A stretch of 38,464 nucleotides of DNA. Origin: Frankiales bacterium. GTDB taxonomy: Bacteria; Actinomycetota; Actinomycetes; Mycobacteriales; SCTD01. A model generated the notes under the pieces. That model saw only the letters and a program-made list of their open reading frames with translations, was not told where the DNA came from and ran no database searches. A program made the position numbers and the translations under genes. The stretch lies in assembly GCA_025464915.1 (NCBI GenBank), contig JAODNF010000311.1, forward strand, positions 1 through 38,464. The letters are read 5' to 3'. Shown in pieces: positions 20,395 to 28,220 of the stretch. Position 1 is the stretch's first letter. Every line of letters starts with the position of its first letter.

Positions 20395-21688
20395 CGAGGT
20401 CCTCCTCCAAGGGGCACCGGACAGGGCGTGGTTCGACGAGCAGCAGGCCGGGCACCTGCCAGAGCCCGGCCAGGCCGAGCAGCCCGCCGACGACGGCCAG
20501 CAGCACCGACCAGGTCGGAGCGGTGCTGCCGGACGCGACGGGCTCGAGGGCGACGGTGGTCCCGTCCCCCACGGGCGCGGTGGTCGGGCCGGGTACGACG
20601 GGGACGACGACCCCGCCCGCGGTGCCGCCGGGCTGCACCGGCGCCAGGACCCCCGGGCTCGCGGGCTGCGGCGCCGACGTCGGCACGGTCACCACCGGGG
20701 TGAGGCCCGGCGGCAGCGGCGGGAGCACCAGGGGCGACGAGGCGCTCGCGCCGGCGACGACGTGCGAGCCGCCGAAGCTCGCGGTGAGGGTGCTCGGATA
20801 GCCGGGTGTGCGCCAGAAGACGAGCAGCGAGCCCGCGTCGTAGGTGATCGTCCCGCCGCTCTTCTGCTGCGTCGCTGAGGAGAGCGTGATGGACATGCCG
20901 AGCGAGGCCAGCGCCGAGTTGACGGTGGCGACGGCCGTGGGCGGCACGGCCCCGTGCTGGGTGTCGACGGTGACGCCCTGGTCGTCGACCACGACCGGGA
21001 CGCCCGCGACTGTCAGCCCGGACACGGTGGTCTTGCCCTTGGCCGTCGCGTTGACGCCGTCGGTCGTGGCCTCCGCGTGCGACACGACCGAGCCGATCTT
21101 CACGATGCCCGCGACGCTGACGTCCCTGGCGGTGCTGTCGGCGGTGACCTTCGCGGTGCTGCTGCCGAGCTGCGCCACGCTGCCGCTCGAGGAGCTGCCG
21201 AAGCCGAGCGTCGAGCCCGCTGCGCCGCCGTCGACCTGGGCGTCCGCCGTGGTCCTCGCCAGGGTGGCGTCCGCGGCCATGTGCGATCCGGGGACGGAGT
21301 CGTTGGTGGCCGTGTGCGACGCGCTGCCGCTGCGGGCCTCGGCGCGCACGGGGTCGTTGAGCGCCGTCACCTGCGACGGTGCACCCGGCTGCACCAGCAG
21401 CACCAGCGACCCCGCGTTGCCCACGAGCGAGCCCGGCCAGGCGACCGAGGACAGCGCGTAGCCGACACCGCCCGCCAGCGAGACCTGGCTCTGCGGGACG
21501 TCGCCCTCGGCCTCGGGGTGGGAGTTGGCGCTGGGCTCGTCCTCGGTGAACCGGATCGCCGCCGACTGGGCCTGCAGGTCGTAACCGAAGAACCCGCTGC
21601 CGGGCGAGCCCGCGGCGTCGGCCGGGTAGAGGAAGACGGCCGTGACGAAGCACGCAACCGCCGGGACCAGCAGCAGGAGCCTTCTCAT
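20387..21688 (-). CDS. Secreted protein with C-terminal membrane anchor, unknown function
   Basis: Signal peptide MRRLLLLVPAVACFVTAVFLYPADA; Ser/Thr/Val-rich body; Pro-rich linker; C-terminal TM TWSVLLAVVGGLLGLAGLW. Start 21688 overlaps the LivF-like stop; the track start 22087 is too early. Confidence 0.8.
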   Translation of the reverse strand: MRRLLLLVPAVACFVTAVFLYPADAAGSPGSGFFGYDLQAQSAAIRFTEDEPSANSHPEAEGDVPQSQVSLAGGVGYALSSVAWPGSLVGNAGSLVLLVQPGAPSQVTALNDPVRAEARSGSASHTATNDSVPGSHMAADATLARTTADAQVDGGAAGSTLGFGSSSSGSVAQLGSSTAKVTADSTARDVSVAGIVKIGSVVSHAEATTDGVNATAKGKTTVSGLTVAGVPVVVDDQGVTVDTQHGAVPPTAVATVNSALASLGMSITLSSATQQKSGGTITYDAGSLLVFWRTPGYPSTLTASFGGSHVVAGASASSPLVLPPLPPGLTPVVTVPTSAPQPASPGVLAPVQPGGTAGGVVVPVVPGPTTAPVGDGTTVALEPVASGSTAPTWSVLLAVVGGLLGLAGLWQVPGLLLVEPRPVRCPLEEDLDD

Positions 21689-22398
21689 GCCGCGCCTCCC
21701 AGGTACGCCGCCGACAGGTGCTCCTCGACCTCGGCCGGAGTCCCGCGCCGGGTGACGCGGCCCTGGGCCAGGATGACGGCGTAGTCGGCCACGGCGAGCG
21801 CCGTCTGAGCGAACTGCTCGACGAGCAGGATGGCGATCCCCTCCTCGGCAAGGGTGCGGACCAGCTCGTACAGGTCCGCCACGATCAGCGGTGCGAGCCC
21901 CATCGAGATCTCGTCGAGCAGCAGCACAGCGGGGTCGACGAGCAGGGCCCGCGACATCGCGAGCATCTGCTGCTCGCCTCCTGACATCGTCCCGGCGAGC
22001 TGTCCCCGCCGCTCCCCCAGCCTCGGGAAGCGCGAGAAGGTGCGCTCCTCGACCTCGGGCAGTCGCAGGCCGCCGACCCCGGTCCACATCCGCAGGTTCT
22101 CCGCGACCGTCAGGTTCGGGAAGATGCCCCGCCCCTCAGGGATCCGGCACACGCCGGCCTGCGCGAGCGAGGCCGCATCGGCCCCGTTCACGTGAACGCC
22201 ACCGACGTGCAGGCAGCCGCCCATCGGCGTGAGGGTGCCGCTCGTCGTGCGCAGCAGGGTCGTCTTACCGGCGCCGTTGGGGCCGAGGAGCGCGACGACC
22301 GTCGCCGGCTCGACCGTGAGGCTGACGCCGTGCAGCACCTCGATCGAGCCGTAGCCCGCCCGCAGGTCGATGAGCTCGAGGGCAGCGTGGGCTGTCAT
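21685..22398 (-). CDS. LIV-type ABC transporter ATP-binding protein (LivF-like)
   Basis: LRAGYGSIEVLHGVSL, GPNGAGKTTLLRT, MSGGEQQMLAMSRALLVDPAVLLLDEISMGLAP. Confidence 0.93.
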   Translation of the reverse strand: MTAHAALELIDLRAGYGSIEVLHGVSLTVEPATVVALLGPNGAGKTTLLRTTSGTLTPMGGCLHVGGVHVNGADAASLAQAGVCRIPEGRGIFPNLTVAENLRMWTGVGGLRLPEVEERTFSRFPRLGERRGQLAGTMSGGEQQMLAMSRALLVDPAVLLLDEISMGLAPLIVADLYELVRTLAEEGIAILLVEQFAQTALAVADYAVILAQGRVTRRGTPAEVEEHLSAAYLGGAA

Positions 22399-23120
22399 GC
22401 GGCACTCGTCCCGAGGTAGGCGGCCTGGACGGCCGGGTCCTGCTGCACCTGCTCCGGCGCTCCGCTCGCGATGATCGCGCCGAAGTCGAGGACGTGCAGG
22501 TGGCTGCTGACGCGCATCACGAGCTCGACGTCGTGCTCGACGAGCAGGATCGACCGGCTGCCGTCCGCGACGAGCTCGACGAGCAGGTCCCCGAGGGCCT
22601 CCGACTCCGTCGTGTCGAGACCTGAGCCTGGCTCGTCGAGCAGCAGCAGCCGAGGCTGCGAGGCGAGGGCGCGAGCCACCTCGACGAGGCGCAGCAGGCC
22701 GGTCGGCAAGCGGTCGACCCGCTCGTGCTCGATCTCCAGGAGACCGACGCGCTCGAGGAGGTCGGAGGCGGTACGGCCAGGGTCGGCGTCGTCCCTGGAC
22801 CAGCTGCGCCGGGCCTCGGCCGCGGCGAGCACGTTCTCGTGGACGGTCAGCGAGGAGAACACCTCGATCCGCTGGAAGGTCCGGCCCAGGCCCTTGCGCG
22901 CCCGCAGGTGCGGCGCCAGGCCGGTGACGTCCTCGCCGGAGAGCAGCACCCGACCGGCACTCGGCCGCTCAAGGCCCGTGATGACGTTGAACAGCGTGGT
23001 CTTTCCGGCCCCGTTCGGGCCGATCAGCCCGACGACCGCACCCTCGGGCACGTCGAGGGTCACGCCCTTCAGGGCCTGCACCCCGCCGAAGCGGACCTCG
23101 ACCCTGTCAACCTGCAGCAC
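22395..23120 (-). CDS. LIV-type ABC transporter ATP-binding protein (LivG-like)
   Basis: VEVRFGGVQALKGVTLDVPEGAVVGLIGPNGAGKTTLFNVITG, GLGRTFQRIEVFSSLTVHENVL, LLLDEPGSGLDTTE. GTG at 23120; the track start 23975 is too early. Confidence 0.92.
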   Translation of the reverse strand: MLQVDRVEVRFGGVQALKGVTLDVPEGAVVGLIGPNGAGKTTLFNVITGLERPSAGRVLLSGEDVTGLAPHLRARKGLGRTFQRIEVFSSLTVHENVLAAAEARRSWSRDDADPGRTASDLLERVGLLEIEHERVDRLPTGLLRLVEVARALASQPRLLLLDEPGSGLDTTESEALGDLLVELVADGSRSILLVEHDVELVMRVSSHLHVLDFGAIIASGAPEQVQQDPAVQAAYLGTSAA

Positions 23121-24975
23121 GGGCCACCTCCCGGACTCTCGATACCCGGAGCGCGCGCAGCTTCTCGCCCGCGTCAGCGAGCTGGCCGCCGATGCCGTAG
23201 CGGTTGCGGCCCAGCGCCAGGACGCCCAGTCCGGTGAACAGGAACTGGACCTGGCCGAGGTCGGGGAACAGCTCCTGGAACTTGGGGAACAGCGCGTACG
23301 ACATCGCAGCCAGGAACGCCCCGGTCGGTGAGAAGAGGCCACCGAGCGTCGCGAGCAGCAGGAGCACGCACGAGTTGAGCAGCAGGAAGTCGTTGTTGCT
23401 GATCGACCCGTGCAGCCCACCCAGCAGAGCTCCGCCCACCCCGGCGATCGCGGCCGACAGGGCCATGACGACCAGCCGGGTCGAGGTCGCGCTGACGCCC
23501 ATCGTGGCGCTGGCAGCCGGGCTGTCGTTGAGGGCGATGAGCCGGCGGCCGAAGGCGCGGCGTCGCAGCGCGAGCACGCCGACGGCGGCGAGCGCGAAGA
23601 CGGCGGCGAGGAAGGCGAAGAAGACCCTGTCGTCCTGGAGGTCGATGCCCGGCAGCGACGGGCGCGGGACCTCGAGGCTCGAGCCGGAGCCCAGGGCGTG
23701 CAGGAAGAAGATCTTGTCCATCGCCTGCGCGAAGGCCAGCGTCGCGAGGGCGAGGAACAGCCCACGCAGCCGGACGACGGTGACGGCGACGAGGGCACCT
23801 GCCGCCGCGGGGAGCAGCGCCGCCAGCGCGAGCCCGCCCAGTCCTCCACCGGCCTTGGCCATGGCGTAGGCCCCGAGGCCCGCGAAGGTGAGCTGGCAGA
23901 GCGACACCTGCCCGCCGTAGCCCGACAGCAGGACCAGGCTGAGCATGACGACGCCGAGCACCATGCCCTGGCCACCGATGGCGAGGTTCGCCGGGGACAG
24001 CTGGGAGCCGACGACTCCCGCGACCAGGACGAAGGCCGCGCCGGAGAGCAGGGAGCGCTGCAACGACGGCGGCCGGGGCATCCGGAGTCCCTGCAGGGAG
24101 CCGGCCCGGAGCCGCTCGCCCTTGATGAACAGGACAGCGAGGAACAGCAGGATCATGGGGATCGCGGGCGACACGTAGTCGTTGAACCACGGCGGCGCGT
24201 AGCCGACGGCCTGCTGGTTCAGGAAGCCGATCAGCAGGGCGCCGCCCACCGTCGCGGGCAGGTTGCGCAGCCGGCCGATCATGGCCGCGGCGTAGCCGTT
24301 GATGACGAGCAGCGTGAGGTCGGTGACGTTCAGCGTCACGAGCGGGGCCAGCAGGATCCCGGCGAGGGCTGCGAGCGACGAGCCCATCGCCCACGACAGC
24401 TGCGAGACCCGCTCGGGCTTGGTGCCTGCTAGGGCCGCGAGCTCCGGGTCGTCGACCACCGCGCGCATGGCGATGCCGAGCCGCGAGCGGCTGAAGAACA
24501 GCCGCAGCGACACCGCGACCGTCACGGCGGCGGCGATCACGAGGAGCTGGTTCCAGTCGATGACGAGGCTGAAGACCGTCACGGTGTGACCTGCGAAGAA
24601 CCGCGGCAGCACCCGCGTCGTGTCCGGCGGCCAGACCAGGAAGGCGAGGCCGAGCAGCGTGACGAGCAGGCCGAGGGTCGCGACGAGCGTGACGCCGATG
24701 GGCGCGCCGTACAGCGGTCTAACGAGGATCCGCTCCACCACGGCGCCGAGGAGCGGCGCCAGGACGAGCAGCACGACGAGGAACGCGACCGGCGCCGGCC
24801 AGCCCCAGGCGATGTGCAGCTGCCAGAAGGTGAAGGCAGCCACCATGCCGATCGCGCCGTGGGCGAAGTTGAAGATGCCCGAGGTGACGTAGGTGACGAC
24901 CAGCCCCGACGCCGTCAGGGCGTAGACGCACCCGAAGACGAGTCCGCTGATGGCCAGCGCCAGGAAGGTCGTCAT
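23107..24975 (-). CDS. Fused LIV-type ABC transporter permease (LivH-LivM fusion)
   Basis: N-terminal LivH-like FLALAISGLVFGCVYALTASGLVVTY...FNFAHGAIGM followed by LivM-like LLSGYGGQVSLCQLTFAGLGAYAMAK in one 622-aa ORF. Confidence 0.93.
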   Translation of the reverse strand: MTTFLALAISGLVFGCVYALTASGLVVTYVTSGIFNFAHGAIGMVAAFTFWQLHIAWGWPAPVAFLVVLLVLAPLLGAVVERILVRPLYGAPIGVTLVATLGLLVTLLGLAFLVWPPDTTRVLPRFFAGHTVTVFSLVIDWNQLLVIAAAVTVAVSLRLFFSRSRLGIAMRAVVDDPELAALAGTKPERVSQLSWAMGSSLAALAGILLAPLVTLNVTDLTLLVINGYAAAMIGRLRNLPATVGGALLIGFLNQQAVGYAPPWFNDYVSPAIPMILLFLAVLFIKGERLRAGSLQGLRMPRPPSLQRSLLSGAAFVLVAGVVGSQLSPANLAIGGQGMVLGVVMLSLVLLSGYGGQVSLCQLTFAGLGAYAMAKAGGGLGGLALAALLPAAAGALVAVTVVRLRGLFLALATLAFAQAMDKIFFLHALGSGSSLEVPRPSLPGIDLQDDRVFFAFLAAVFALAAVGVLALRRRAFGRRLIALNDSPAASATMGVSATSTRLVVMALSAAIAGVGGALLGGLHGSISNNDFLLLNSCVLLLLATLGGLFSPTGAFLAAMSYALFPKFQELFPDLGQVQFLFTGLGVLALGRNRYGIGGQLADAGEKLRALRVSRVREVARAAG

Positions 24976-24985
24976 CGCCGGGCCG

Positions 24986-26458
24986 TCAGCCCTTGTAGTG
25001 GTAGAAGGCGCCGCAGCGGAAGCCCGTCGCCGGCGTGTCCTTGCGCTGCCACACGCCGTTCACGATCGTGAGCACGACGTAGCAGCTGTTGGGACCCTTC
25101 CCCGCAGGGTCCGCCTTGGCGAACATGCCCATGCCGTCGTAGGTGTGGATCGTCGTGAGCGCGTCGAGGAACGCCTTGCGGGTCAGGTGCGGCCCGGCCT
25201 TCTGCAGGGCCTGGACGGCGAGCTGCGCCGAGCCCCAGCCCCACGCGGAGTAGAGGTCCTCGTGCGCCTGCTGGCCGGTCTGCTTCATCCACTTCTGGTA
25301 GAGCGCGACACCCGGGATCGCGGCATCGGCCGGGTTGAAGAACGCGGCGTGCGGCTGGTCGGCGAACATGCCGTTCGCGGCCGCACCGGCCTCCGGGATG
25401 AAGCTCGGGTCGTAGGCCGCGTCACCGGCGCCGACCGCGATCATGGTGGGGTGCCACTGCTGCTGCTGGGCGGCGTTCAGCACCTTGGCGATGGTGTGCG
25501 AGTCGGCGCTGACGAAGTAGAGGAACTGCACGCCAGCGTTGCGCATCCGGATGATGTCGGCGGTGAAGTCGGTCTCGCCCGGCGAGTAGTTGCGGGTGTA
25601 GACGAACTTGTAGCCCACCGAGCCCGCCGCGGCCTCGATGCCCTTGAAGATCTCGACGGCCGAGCCGATGTTGCCGACCAGGGACGCGGAGTGCGTGATC
25701 ATGTCTGGGTGCAGGCTCTTGTAGTACTGGAAGGAGCCGAGGCGGTAGCCGGGTGACAGCGGGTTGATGCTGAAGGCGTTCGGCAGTCCGCCCAGTGCCG
25801 TCGTGAAGGAGACCGAGACCTCCGACATCGTGGGGTTGCTCTTCAGCACCGGGGCACCGCAGTTGTCGTAGAGCGACAGCGAGCTGACCCAGCCGAAGAC
25901 GTGACCGGCCTGAGCGAGGTGCTGCGTGCGGTTCTGACCGCAGTCGAGCTGGTCGTCGGCGACCTCGAGCTTGAGCTGCCGGCCGAAGACGCCGCCCTGG
26001 CTGTTGATGTAGGCCAGGTAGGCCTGGGCGCCGTAGACGTCACCGGAGAACAGCCCGGGAACGGGGCCCGACAGCGTCGTCACGGCTCCGAGCGAGATGG
26101 ACGTCGCCGTGACGCCCCTGTCGGTCGCACCACCGTTGCCGCCGGGCGGTGCGGGCGCGATGCCGGTCGAGCCGCTCCCGGCGCCGGTCGTCGAACTCGT
26201 CCCCGTGGTGCTGCCCGTCGTGCCCCCCGTCAGTGGGGTGGACCCGGTGGTCGTACCCGAGCCGACCGCCACGCCCGTCGTGCTGCCGCCCGGGGACGCA
26301 CCACCGGTGGCCCCGCCCTGCACGACGCTCGCGGCGCCCTGGCCGGTGGCGCCACGGATGCCCTTCTCGCGCAGGGAGGAGTCGACGCGCAGGCCGCACG
26401 AGCTCACCGCGAGCACCGCGGTGGCCAGGGCAGCGGTCCGGATCAGGGCGGATCGCAT
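24986..26458 (-). CDS. LIV-type ABC transporter substrate-binding lipoprotein with Gly/Ser/Thr-rich linker
   Basis: Lipobox AVSSC; GVTATSISLGAVTTLSGPVPGLFSGDVYGAQAYLAYINSQGGVFGRQLKL. Alternative GTG start at 26467. Confidence 0.92.
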   Translation of the reverse strand: MRSALIRTAALATAVLAVSSCGLRVDSSLREKGIRGATGQGAASVVQGGATGGASPGGSTTGVAVGSGTTTGSTPLTGGTTGSTTGTSSTTGAGSGSTGIAPAPPGGNGGATDRGVTATSISLGAVTTLSGPVPGLFSGDVYGAQAYLAYINSQGGVFGRQLKLEVADDQLDCGQNRTQHLAQAGHVFGWVSSLSLYDNCGAPVLKSNPTMSEVSVSFTTALGGLPNAFSINPLSPGYRLGSFQYYKSLHPDMITHSASLVGNIGSAVEIFKGIEAAAGSVGYKFVYTRNYSPGETDFTADIIRMRNAGVQFLYFVSADSHTIAKVLNAAQQQQWHPTMIAVGAGDAAYDPSFIPEAGAAANGMFADQPHAAFFNPADAAIPGVALYQKWMKQTGQQAHEDLYSAWGWGSAQLAVQALQKAGPHLTRKAFLDALTTIHTYDGMGMFAKADPAGKGPNSCYVVLTIVNGVWQRKDTPATGFRCGAFYHYKG

Positions 26459-26482
26459 GGGTAACACGTGCGGAACGTAGCC

Positions 26483-26500
26483 CCATCATCATAATGATGG
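26483..26500. promoter_or_regulatory. Inverted repeat CCATCAT-CATA-ATGATGG, candidate GntR/FadR-type operator
   Basis: Perfect 7-bp arms between divergent SBP operon and GntR gene. Confidence 0.6.
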
Positions 26501-26524
26501 CAACACAGGTCTACAGTCCTTGGC

Positions 26525-27325
26525 GTGACGACCCCCCGGCCGCGCCGCTCACGCGCAAAGGTCCGGCAGCCGCGCGTGGCGGAGGTCCTCGCCGATGTGC
26601 TGCGGGACCGGATCCTGTCGGGCGATCTCGACGACGGCGCGCTGCTGCCGAAGCAGGACGACCTGCTCGCGGAGTTCGGCACGTCGAAGGCGTCCGCCCG
26701 GGAGGCGTTCCGGATCCTCGAGACGGAGGGTCTGGTGACGGTGCTGCGCGGCAACGTCGGCGGTGCGGTCGTGCACCGGCCCAAGCCGGAGACGGCGGCC
26801 TACATGCTGGGCCTGGTCCTGCAGTCCAAGCGGGTGGAGCTGTCCGACGTGGGCGCGGCCCTGCAGTACGTCGAGCCGCTGTGCGCCGCGCTCTGCGCCG
26901 GCCGCGAGGACCGCGCGACGCAGGTGGTGCCTCAGCTCGAGGCCGCCCATCAGGCGCTGGTCGACGCCATCAACGACGGTGACGAGGCCCAGGCGGTGCC
27001 GGCGTCCCGCGCCTTCCACGAGGAGCTCGTGAAGCGCTCGGGCAACGAGACGATGATCCTGCTCGCCGGTGCGCTCGAGTCGCTCTGGTCGGCCCACGAG
27101 GGCGCCTGGTCCGTGGCCGCCTCCGAGGCCGGCCGTTTCCCCGAGCCGCTGCTGCGCAAGCGTGCCCTGCAGGAGCACGAGCAGCTCATCGACGCCATCG
27201 CCGCCGGCGACATCGACCGGGCCACCCGCACCGCCCGCCGGCACCTCACAACGGCGCAGCAGTACCCACTGGGCGACGGGAGCGGTGGTGCAGTCCAGGC
27301 GTCGTACCTGCGCCGGATCCCCTAG
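26525..27325 (+). CDS. GntR (FadR/FCD) family transcriptional regulator
   Basis: VLRDRILSGDLDDGALLPKQDDLLAEFGTSKASAREAFRILETEGLVTVLRGNVGGAVV plus all-helical C-terminal domain. Confidence 0.92.
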   Translation: MTTPRPRRSRAKVRQPRVAEVLADVLRDRILSGDLDDGALLPKQDDLLAEFGTSKASAREAFRILETEGLVTVLRGNVGGAVVHRPKPETAAYMLGLVLQSKRVELSDVGAALQYVEPLCAALCAGREDRATQVVPQLEAAHQALVDAINDGDEAQAVPASRAFHEELVKRSGNETMILLAGALESLWSAHEGAWSVAASEAGRFPEPLLRKRALQEHEQLIDAIAAGDIDRATRTARRHLTTAQQYPLGDGSGGAVQASYLRRIP

Positions 27326-28170
27326 TGGTCAGCGGTTCTGATCAGCAGGCGGGGCACTGACCCGTCGAGGTCGGTGAAGCCGTACTCGTCCGCGAGGTCG
27401 GCGATCCGGACAGCCCTGCCGGTCTTCGCGATCACGTTCTCGTCGCCCGCCAGGGCGGCCACGCCGCGACCGACGAAGCGCGGCGTCTCGGCCTGACCGA
27501 GGTCGAACTTCCCCTCACCACCGAGGTCGAGGTACTGGCCGCCGGCCTCGTCGGTCTTCGCGCCGAACATGACCAGCTCGGTCTTCACCAGCCCGGGCCA
27601 GACCGAGATGGCAGCCACGCCGTGGTCGCGCAGCTCGTGCGCCATGTCGGCCGTCATCTTGTCCACCGCGGCCTTGCCCACGCCGTACGGCACGTTGTGG
27701 GCGTACTGCACCGCACCGTCGCTCGTGACGTTGACGATGAGCCCGCTGCCGGCCTCGACCATGCTCGGCGCGGCGAGGGCGCTGGCGACGTAGTGGCTTC
27801 GGCAGCCGATGCCGATGACCTCGTCCCACGCCTTGACCGGGAGCTGCCAGAAGGGCGTGCCGAGCCAGCCGGCGAGGTCGGGGGCGGAGAAGACGTTGTT
27901 GACCAGGACGTCGATGCGGCCCTGCTCGGCGAGGACCTGCTGAATCGCTGCTTCGACGGCGTCGTCGTCGTGGTGGTCGACCGCGAGGGCGATGCCCGTC
28001 CCGCCGAGCGCGTCGATCTGAGCGGCGGTCTCCCCCACCGTGCCCGGCAGCATGCCGCCGTCGACTGTGCGGCCGGTGACGTAGACCGTCATCCCGGCCG
28101 CGCCCAGCTCCAGGGCGATGCCCTTGCCGATCCCCCGGCTGGCACCCGTGACCACAGCGACCTTCGACAT
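27322..28170 (-). CDS. SDR family oxidoreductase
   Basis: VAVVTGASRGIGKGIALELGAAGMTVYVTGRT; NNVFSAPD; YGVGKAAVDKM. ATG 28170 preceded by AAGGGAGGG; the track start 28221 is too early. Confidence 0.92.
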   Translation of the reverse strand: MSKVAVVTGASRGIGKGIALELGAAGMTVYVTGRTVDGGMLPGTVGETAAQIDALGGTGIALAVDHHDDDAVEAAIQQVLAEQGRIDVLVNNVFSAPDLAGWLGTPFWQLPVKAWDEVIGIGCRSHYVASALAAPSMVEAGSGLIVNVTSDGAVQYAHNVPYGVGKAAVDKMTADMAHELRDHGVAAISVWPGLVKTELVMFGAKTDEAGGQYLDLGGEGKFDLGQAETPRFVGRGVAALAGDENVIAKTGRAVRIADLADEYGFTDLDGSVPRLLIRTADH

Positions 28171-28184
28171 GTTGAGCCCTCCCT

Positions 28185-28220
28185 TGTGCGCAACATAGCA
28201 ATGATGGGACGTTGCGCACA
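28185..28220. promoter_or_regulatory. Inverted repeat TGTGCGCAAC-N16-GTTGCGCACA in divergent SDR/esterase promoter
   Basis: Perfect 10-bp arms (28185-28194, 28211-28220), each containing the palindrome TGCGCA. Confidence 0.75.

Noticed and set aside
26115-26320. GC-rich repetitive DNA considered as a possible CRISPR or tandem-repeat array
   Set aside because: It is an in-frame Gly/Ser/Thr-rich protein linker with irregular units; no direct repeat/spacer structure.
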